Positions 5,863 through 10,559 of a stretch of DNA of 10,559 bases are shown here, piece by piece. Source of the DNA: an uncultured Beijerinckiaceae bacterium (lineage in GTDB: Bacteria > Pseudomonadota > Alphaproteobacteria > Rhizobiales > Beijerinckiaceae); the NCBI GenBank assembly GCA_937863205.1, contig CALMGA010000479.1, positions 1-10,559 of the forward strand. Reading direction: 5' to 3'. The notes below the pieces were generated by a model. The model did no database searches and was not told where the DNA came from. It worked only from the letters and a program-made list of their open reading frames with translations. Both the position numbers and the translations under genes were made by a program. The first letter of the stretch is position 1; each line of letters opens with the position of its first letter.

Positions 5863-5908
5863 GCGGTTCGCGGTCGTAGCGTGCGGTCGGGAGCCAAACG
5901 GCGCGCAG

Positions 5909-5933
5909 GCGGGGCGACCGGCCGGCGCCCCGC
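5909..5933. promoter_or_regulatory. GC-rich hairpin in the leader of the dehydrogenase operon
   Basis: Arms GCGGGGCG (5909-5916) and CGCCCCGC (5926-5933) pair perfectly over eight bases around a nine-base loop that contains CCGG. It lies about 54 bases before the ATG at 5987. No T-tract follows, so a simple intrinsic terminator is unlikely. It could be a leader structure of the operon mRNA or chance in very GC-rich DNA. Confidence 0.35.
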
Positions 5934-5986
5934 GACGGACGCCGCGCCGATCAGGCGGACGAGGCCAAACCGGTCAGGGTGCATGC

Positions 5987-6439
5987 ATGAGAACCGTCAA
6001 GGTGAATGGGCAGATTCATGAAGTCGACCTGCCCGACGACATGCCGCTCCTTTGGGTGCTTCGGGACGTCCTCGGTCTGACCGGCACGAAGTTCGGTTGC
6101 GGCATCGCCCAGTGCGGCGCGTGCACGGTGCACATCGACGGTCAGGCGGCCCGTTCATGCCAACTGCCGTTGGATGCCGTCGGCGGGGCCGAGATCACCA
6201 CCGTCGAGGCCGTCGGCCAAGGCGGCGCGGGAGCGAAGGTCCAGAAGGCCTGGCTCGAGCGCGAGGTCGTGCAGTGCGGCTACTGCCAGCCGGGACAGAT
6301 CATGTCGGCTGCCGCGCTCCTGGCCGAGCATCCCTGCCCCACCGATGCCCAGATCGACTCCGCGATGGCGGGCAACATCTGCCGCTGCGGGACCTACGTC
6401 CGCATTCGCGAGGCGATCAAGCTCGCGTCGCTGGCCTGA
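5987..6439 (+). CDS. (2Fe-2S)-binding subunit of an IorA-type molybdenum hydroxylase
   Basis: A 150-residue small subunit of the xanthine oxidase superfamily. It carries two [2Fe-2S] clusters that move electrons from the molybdenum site to the acceptor. The plant-ferredoxin-type N-terminal domain has C38, C43, C46 and C58 ([16 protein letters not shown], then RSCQ). The C-terminal helical domain has C97 and C100 ([11 protein letters not shown]) and C132 and C134 (GNICRCGTY). All eight ligands are present and the length is normal for isoquinoline 1-oxidoreductase alpha subunits. The ATG at 5987 follows CAGGG (5975-5979) by seven bases; an ATG at 5983 is out of frame. There is no signal peptide, so it is probably carried across the membrane with the Tat-exported large subunit. 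The large-subunit gene starts 25 bases downstream. The family assignment is firm; the substrate is unknown. Confidence 0.93.
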   Translation: MRTVKVNGQIHEVDLPDDMPLLWVLRDVLGLTGTKFGCGIAQCGACTVHIDGQAARSCQLPLDAVGGAEITTVEAVGQGGAGAKVQKAWLEREVVQCGYCQPGQIMSAAALLAEHPCPTDAQIDSAMAGNICRCGTYVRIREAIKLASLA

Positions 6440-6464
6440 AAGGCGCAACCCCGATGGTGAGGGC

Positions 6465-8609
6465 ATGAACGACGCCGGCGTTTCCCGACGGTTCTTCCTG
6501 CGGGTGTCCGCCGCGGGGGCCGGAAGCCTCGTGATCGGCTTCACCCTGCCCCTTCCGACGGTGGGCGCGGCGATGGCGGTCGGCGCCGAATGGGTGCCGA
6601 ACGCCTTCTTCCGGCTGGACCGGAAGGGCGCGGCGACGCTGACGATACCCCAGGTCGAGATGGGCCAGGGCACGTACACGTCGTTGTCCCAACTGATCGC
6701 TGAGGAGATGGACCTGCCTCTCGCGCGCGTGACCCTCGAGCATGCTCCCGTCGATGCGGCGAAGTACTCCAACGGCGTGCTGAAGGAACAGATCACCGGA
6801 GGCTCGACCTCCATCAGGGCCTTCTGGCCGGTGATGCGCGAGGCCGGCGCGAGCGCGCGCAACGTCCTCCTGCAGGCCGCCGCCGAACGGCTCGGCGTGG
6901 CCGCCTCCTCCTTGCGCACGGAGGACGGGGAGGTGATCGGGCCTGGCGGCCGCGTCGCATACGGCGATCTCGTGGACGATGCCGTCCGGTTCCAGCCCAA
7001 AGACGTCCAACTGAAGAAGCCGGGCGCTTGGACGCTGATCGGGACCAGGGTCAAGCGGCTCGATACGCCCGACAAGGTCACGGGCCGGACCGTCTATGGC
7101 ATCGACGCTCGACCGCCTGGCGTGAGGGTCGCGACCCTGCGGTTCTCGCCCGTGCTGGGCGGCAAGGTCCGCAGCGTCGACCGCTCGCGGGCGGAGAAGA
7201 TCAGGGGCGTCACCGACATCGTGGTCCTCGACGACCTCGTCGCCGTGGCGGGGAATCACATGTGGGCGGCCAAGCAGGGCTTGGAGGCGCTCGACGTCGA
7301 GTGGGACGACGGCGCCAACGGCCAAGTCGACTCGGACGCCCTCTGGGCTAAGCTGCGGGCCGACGCGGAGGCGGACGGCCTGCTGGTGCAGCGGATCGGC
7401 GGCGGCGCGCCCGAGCCCGGCAGCGTCGCGCTCGAAGCAACCTACGAGCTCCCGCTCCTCGCCCACGCGCCGCTGGAACCGATGAACTGCACGGTCCACG
7501 TCCGCCCCGACGGCTGCGACGTGTGGGTCGGCATCCAGGTCGTCGGCAGAGCGCAGGCGGCGGCGGCGAAGGAAAGCGGCCTGCCTATCGAGCGCGTGAC
7601 CATCCACAACCACTACATCGGCGGCGGCTTCGGCCGCCGGCTGGAGGCCGACATGGTGGCGACGGCGACCCGGATCGCCAAGCACGTCGACGCGCCGGTC
7701 AAGGTGGTGTGGACGCGCGAGGAGGACATCCGCCACAACATGATGCGGCCCATGTACCACAACAAGCTGTCGGCGCGGCTGGCGGACGGCAGGCCGACGG
7801 CCTGGTCGCACAAGATCGCCGGCTCGTCCGTAATGGCGCGCTTCGCGGCGTCGGCGCTGAAGGATGGCGTCGATTCCGATTCCGTCGACGGCGCGCTCGA
7901 ACTCGCCTACGACATCCCAGACAGGACGCTCCGCTACGTCCGCAGCGAGCCTCCGGCCGTGCAGACCGCATTCTGGCGCGGCGTCGGACCCAACAACAAC
8001 ATCTTCTCCATCGAGAGCTTCATGGATAGGCTGGCGAAGGCAGCCGGCGTCGATCCCCTGACGTTCCGCCGTTCGTTGCTCCACCGCAACGCGCGCGCCC
8101 GGGCCGTGCTCGACCTCGCGGCCGCCAAGGCGGACTGGGGCGATCCCCTGCCCGCCCGGTCGGGTCGCGGCATCTCGCTGCAGTCAGCGTTCAAGAGCTT
8201 CGTCGCCACGATCGCCGCGGTCCGGGTCGCGGACGACGGCCACGTCACCGTGGAGCGGATGACCACCGCCATCGACTGCGGGACGATCATCAACCCGGAC
8301 ACCGTCGAGGCGCAGATCCAGGGCGGCCTGGTGTTCGGCCTCACCGCGGCGCTCTACGGCAACATCACCCTGGAGCGCGGGCGCGTGCAGCAGGGCAACT
8401 TCAACGACTACCGCATGCTGCGCATCGACGAGATGCCGAAGATCGACGTCCACCTGACGCCGAGCGGGGAGGATCCCGGCGGCGTCGGCGAACCGGGCAC
8501 CGCGTCCGTCATGGCCGCCGTGAACAACGCAATCTTCGCCGCCACCGGCGTGCAGCTCGACCGCATGCCGGTCAACGAACAAAGGCTACGGCTGCGGAGG
8601 CTCGCATGA
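6465..8609 (+). CDS. Molybdopterin-binding catalytic subunit, IorB-type, Tat-exported
   Basis: A 714-residue catalytic subunit of the xanthine oxidase superfamily, isoquinoline 1-oxidoreductase beta/aldehyde dehydrogenase branch. It hydroxylates an N-heterocycle or oxidises an aldehyde at a molybdenum cofactor. A twin-arginine signal is clear: SRRFFLRV (R8, R9) followed by a hydrophobic stretch to about residue 37. Family blocks are IPQVEMGQGTYTSLSQLIAEEMD (61-83), TGRTVYGID (206-214), the cofactor loop GGGFGRR (386-392), AFWRGVGPNNN (502-512), AQIQGGLVFGL (616-626) and GVGEPGT (673-679), where E676 is the expected catalytic glutamate. The ATG at 6465 is chosen because it keeps the Tat motif near the N-terminus; GGTGAGGG just before it is unusually close for a ribosome site. 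The stop overlaps the cytochrome start by four bases (ATGA). Alternative substrates include nicotinate-like rings; sequence alone does not decide. Confidence 0.92.
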   Translation: MNDAGVSRRFFLRVSAAGAGSLVIGFTLPLPTVGAAMAVGAEWVPNAFFRLDRKGAATLTIPQVEMGQGTYTSLSQLIAEEMDLPLARVTLEHAPVDAAKYSNGVLKEQITGGSTSIRAFWPVMREAGASARNVLLQAAAERLGVAASSLRTEDGEVIGPGGRVAYGDLVDDAVRFQPKDVQLKKPGAWTLIGTRVKRLDTPDKVTGRTVYGIDARPPGVRVATLRFSPVLGGKVRSVDRSRAEKIRGVTDIVVLDDLVAVAGNHMWAAKQGLEALDVEWDDGANGQVDSDALWAKLRADAEADGLLVQRIGGGAPEPGSVALEATYELPLLAHAPLEPMNCTVHVRPDGCDVWVGIQVVGRAQAAAAKESGLPIERVTIHNHYIGGGFGRRLEADMVATATRIAKHVDAPVKVVWTREEDIRHNMMRPMYHNKLSARLADGRPTAWSHKIAGSSVMARFAASALKDGVDSDSVDGALELAYDIPDRTLRYVRSEPPAVQTAFWRGVGPNNNIFSIESFMDRLAKAAGVDPLTFRRSLLHRNARARAVLDLAAAKADWGDPLPARSGRGISLQSAFKSFVATIAAVRVADDGHVTVERMTTAIDCGTIINPDTVEAQIQGGLVFGLTAALYGNITLERGRVQQGNFNDYRMLRIDEMPKIDVHLTPSGEDPGGVGEPGTASVMAAVNNAIFAATGVQLDRMPVNEQRLRLRRLA

Positions 8610-9940
8610 AGTGGCGGCTACTCTCCATCGCGGTGGGCTGCGCAGGCCTGGGGGCACTCGCCTTCATGGCTTGGCTGCTCACGGCGCCCGGCGCGATCGG
8701 CTTCGCCGCCGGCCGCCGCGTCGTCCTCGCCGACTACAAGGGCCCGCCGGTCACGGGCGTCCCGGACGCGCTCCGGTCGGCGAGCCTCGTCGAGCGGGGC
8801 GCCTACCTGACCCGGGCGGCCGATTGCGAGGCCTGCCACACCGCCAAGGGCGGCAAGCCGTGGGCCGGCGGCCGCGCCTTCACCCTGCCGTTCGGCACGA
8901 TGTACTCTCCCAACATCACGCCCGATGTCAGCACGGGGATCGGCCGTTACTCCGACGCCGACTTCCTCCGGGCCGTGCACGACGGCGTCGCGCCGGGCGG
9001 CAAGCGCCTCTACCCCGCATTCCCCTACACCTCCTACACCCTGCTTGCCGACGAGGACGTGCTGGCCATCAAGGCCTTCCTGTTCTCGCTGAAGCCGGTC
9101 CGCAACCACGTCGCGGCGAACACCCTCGCCTTCCCGTTCAACCAGCGCTGGCTGATGGCGATCTGGTCGACGATGTTCAACCCGGACAAGCGCTTCGAAC
9201 CGATCCCGGAGCGTGGGCGCGAATGGAATCGCGGCGCCTACCTCGTAGAGGCGGCCGAGCACTGCGGGGAGTGCCACACGCCGCGCAACCTGATGCAGGC
9301 GGTCGACAACCGGAGGAAGTTCGCCGGCGCCGCCGTGGACGGCTGGCGCGCCTACGACATCACGCCCGACAAGCCGGGCGGCCTCGGCGACTGGAGCGAC
9401 GCCGGCCTCGCGCAGTACCTCGCCAACGGCCATTCGGAAGGCCACGGCGGCGCGGGCGGACCGATGGGGGAGGCGATCGATTACAGCCTGGCCGGCTTGG
9501 CGCCGGACGACATCGGGGCGATGGTGGTCTACCTGCGCAGCGTGCCGCGCGCAGGCAACCACGACCTGCCCGCCGGCTTGGCGCTGCCGCCGCGTACACC
9601 TCCGGAGGAGGTTGCGGCCGACGACAGGGCCGGCAAGCGCATCTTCGAGAGCGCCTGCGCCGGTTGCCACGCCTGGACCGGCAAGGGAGCCCTGCGCCCC
9701 GCCGCGGCCCTGACCGGGGACCGGGCCGTCAACGACGCGAGCGGGATGAACGTGGTGCAAACCATCCTGTCCGGCCGGGTCGAGTCTCCCGCCGCATCCC
9801 GAGCGATGATGCCGGCCTTCGGCGCGGGCTACAGCGACGAGGAGATCGCCTCTGTGACGAACTACGTGACAGGACGCTTCGGAAGCAGGTCGTCCGTCCG
9901 TCCGTCCGACGTGAGGGAAGCCAGGCGCTTCACCCATTGA
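8606..9940 (+). CDS. Membrane-anchored tri-heme cytochrome c, electron acceptor subunit
   Basis: A 444-residue cytochrome of the alcohol/aldehyde dehydrogenase cytochrome c subunit type. An N-terminal hydrophobic segment (about residues 5-26), with no obvious signal peptidase site, probably anchors it in the inner membrane facing the periplasm. Three heme-attachment motifs are present: CEACH (74-78), CGECH (220-224) and CAGCH (351-355). Likely axial methionines are M287 in GGPMGE for heme 2 and M401 or M402 in AMMPAFG for heme 3. For heme 1 the equivalent block reads LYPAFPYTSY, with Phe where alcohol dehydrogenase cytochromes often have Met. The gene overlaps the molybdenum subunit by four bases and is the last of the operon. 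It would pass electrons from the IorAB-type dimer to quinone or a terminal oxidase. A CGTC tetranucleotide repeat (four units at 9891-9906) lies near the C-terminal end. Confidence 0.92.
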   Translation: MKWRLLSIAVGCAGLGALAFMAWLLTAPGAIGFAAGRRVVLADYKGPPVTGVPDALRSASLVERGAYLTRAADCEACHTAKGGKPWAGGRAFTLPFGTMYSPNITPDVSTGIGRYSDADFLRAVHDGVAPGGKRLYPAFPYTSYTLLADEDVLAIKAFLFSLKPVRNHVAANTLAFPFNQRWLMAIWSTMFNPDKRFEPIPERGREWNRGAYLVEAAEHCGECHTPRNLMQAVDNRRKFAGAAVDGWRAYDITPDKPGGLGDWSDAGLAQYLANGHSEGHGGAGGPMGEAIDYSLAGLAPDDIGAMVVYLRSVPRAGNHDLPAGLALPPRTPPEEVAADDRAGKRIFESACAGCHAWTGKGALRPAAALTGDRAVNDASGMNVVQTILSGRVESPAASRAMMPAFGAGYSDEEIASVTNYVTGRFGSRSSVRPSDVREARRFTH

Positions 9941-10064
9941 GCCGGGGTTCGGATGACAGCACCGACGGCCGGTACCGTGAGAACTTCCGCGCGCGGCGAA
10001 GCGCTTAAAGTGGCCGCTGCGCGATCCATTGAGCGCGCCGCTGGATCCCTGAAGGGCGCCTTTG
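9941..10064. other. Downstream region of the dehydrogenase operon; nothing recognised
   Basis: No gene and no convincing intrinsic terminator is visible between the cytochrome stop and the transposase relic. Short GC-rich dyads such as the one around CCGACGGCCGG (about 9961-9971) lack a following T-tract. Confidence 0.3.
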
Positions 10065-10160
10065 GACCCTGACGCGCCGGACAAGCTCAACGGCGATCAC
10101 GCCGGTTTCGTCCAGATCACCGCGATCCGCCTCAGGATCGAGCACTTCATCGGCAGGGTC
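10065..10160 (+). pseudogene. Probable C-terminal remnant of an IS5-family transposase
   Basis: The frame from 10065 reads DPDAPDKLNGDHAGFVQITAIRLRIEHFIGRV. This resembles the last 30 residues of IS5-family (IS427-like) transposases, in which RYDKLAxxYxxFVxIAAIRLWLRHF is a common terminal helix. The match is recalled, not searched, and covers only about 30 residues, with no upstream transposase part. No stop occurs at the usual place; the frame runs on to 10280 through a copy of the ATAGGATC repeat. If correct, the element was destroyed long ago. Confidence 0.45.
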
Positions 10161-10177
10161 CGACTGGTAGCCAGCAA

Positions 10178-10205
10178 CATAGGATCACGGCACGCCTCAC
10201 TCGGT
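10178..10205 (+). repeat. Weak copy of the CATAGGATC repeat family
   Basis: The first ten bases, CATAGGATCA, are identical to 4711-4720. Over 28 bases the match is 17, with ACG and CT blocks at corresponding places. The 11-base core ATAGGATCACG is identical to that at 56-66. Taken alone, such short matches could be chance. The call rests on the rarity of ATAGGATC in this GC-rich sequence and on its position just after a transposase relic, at a point where homology ends. Confidence 0.35.
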
Positions 10206-10403
10206 TTCGAAGTCAGGGCTATGGACGCCGGGGAGTGCCCCGATGCCCCAAGGTCCAACCGACGAAGAGCCTCACGTTGATGTGCCGCGAATGGTCGTTG
10301 GCGACCGCGCATGACCGGCGTCGCTCCAGAACTCATCCCTCCCAACCGAGCGATCCGGCGACGACGGCCGGGATCGAAGCCGCGCCTACGCCGGACGCGA
10401 GCC

Positions 10404-10559
10404 ATGATCCCTCCCGGCACGGTCTGGTTCGCGTTCCGCACGTGGGTCGCGCTCGCGTTCGCCTACTACGCGGCCTTTTTCCTCGAACTGGATGGCGCGT
10501 CGAGCGCGGGCGTGTGCGTGCTCATCCTGGCGCAGCCGCAGCAAGGCATGGTGCTATCC
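10404..10559 (+). CDS. FUSC-family inner-membrane protein, N-terminal part (cut by window end)
   Basis: Fifty-two codons are visible and remain open at the window edge. They encode MIPPGTVWFAFRTWVALAFAYYAAFFLELDGASSAGVCVLILAQPQQGMVLS. The pattern is the start of fusaric-acid-resistance (FUSC/AaeB) proteins: a basic-aromatic FAFRTW entry, a first helix (about 9-28), a short acidic loop, then a second helix of the type VCVLILAQPxxG. AaeB-type proteins, together with an HlyD-like adaptor, export aromatic carboxylic acids such as p-hydroxybenzoate or fusaric acid. The start is uncertain: ATG 10311 is in frame and would add 31 very basic residues, and neither start has a clear ribosome site. Efflux of aromatic acids next to an aromatic-type oxidoreductase operon is suggestive, but relics and repeats separate them, so a functional link is inference. 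Confidence 0.7.
   Translation, partial: MIPPGTVWFAFRTWVALAFAYYAAFFLELDGASSAGVCVLILAQPQQGMVLS

Noticed and set aside
6417..8084. A 555-codon minus-strand frame opposite the molybdenum subunit gene
   Set aside because: Same explanation: third-position GC bias removes stops in the complementary frame. The plus-strand gene is unmistakable.
9891..9906. CGTC tetranucleotide repeat near the end of the cytochrome gene, as a phase-variation tract
   Set aside because: Only four units, and slippage would change just the last few non-conserved residues after the third heme domain; too short to argue for a switch.
8618..10090. A 490-codon minus-strand frame and a 465-codon second plus frame across the cytochrome gene
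   Set aside because: The frame with three CxxCH motifs, starting in an ATGA overlap, is the real one; the others have arginine- and glycine-rich shadow composition.
53..10205. CRISPR array or regularly spaced repeats
   Set aside because: The repeat copies are kilobases apart, diverged and in both orientations, with no regular spacers and no cas genes.

Overview
The window is GC-rich (roughly two thirds G+C) with strongly GC-biased third codon positions. It reads as an accessory stretch of an alphaproteobacterial chromosome or large plasmid. The Dps sequence, the GAGCATCGGA-type palindromic element beside it, the isoquinoline-oxidoreductase/cytochrome c cluster and the FUSC protein together fit Hyphomicrobiales, possibly Methylobacterium or a relative. 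The genus is inference; no rRNA or other taxonomic marker is present.

Layout. Positions 1-142 hold a probable remnant of a small gene. A short secreted protein follows (287-517). Next is a tight operon with overlapping genes: a two-HKD phospholipase D-like protein (about 698-1690) and a two-gene CHR/ChrA-type transporter (1683-2294 and 2291-2809). The 2810-3580 interval is eroded DNA with the tail of an IS3-family transposase. A Dps miniferritin gene lies on the minus strand (3581-4135), with a two-hairpin palindromic element just upstream (4163-4262).

The 4263-5980 interval is a gene graveyard. It holds an N-terminally truncated NAD(P)-binding SDR pseudogene with two frameshifts, a LysR-type regulator remnant with one frameshift, and copies of an uncharacterised short repeat.

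From 5987 to 9940 there is an intact three-gene operon: a 2Fe-2S subunit, a Tat-exported molybdopterin subunit and a membrane-anchored tri-heme cytochrome c. Together these look like a periplasmic molybdenum hydroxylase or aldehyde dehydrogenase of the isoquinoline 1-oxidoreductase (IorAB) family that passes electrons to the respiratory chain through the cytochrome. After it come a probable IS5-family transposase tail (10065-10160) and the start of a FUSC-family inner-membrane efflux protein cut by the window end (10404-10559).

The main unexplained signal is a degenerate repeat of about 28-45 bp. Three copies are well supported: 4388-4433 on the minus strand, and 4696-4738 and 5820-5862 on the plus strand. 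Two weaker relatives lie at 53-82 and 10178-10205. All share the core CATAGGATC or ATAGGATC, and several sit exactly where gene homology breaks off. I see no CRISPR array, tRNA, rRNA or recognisable defence system.
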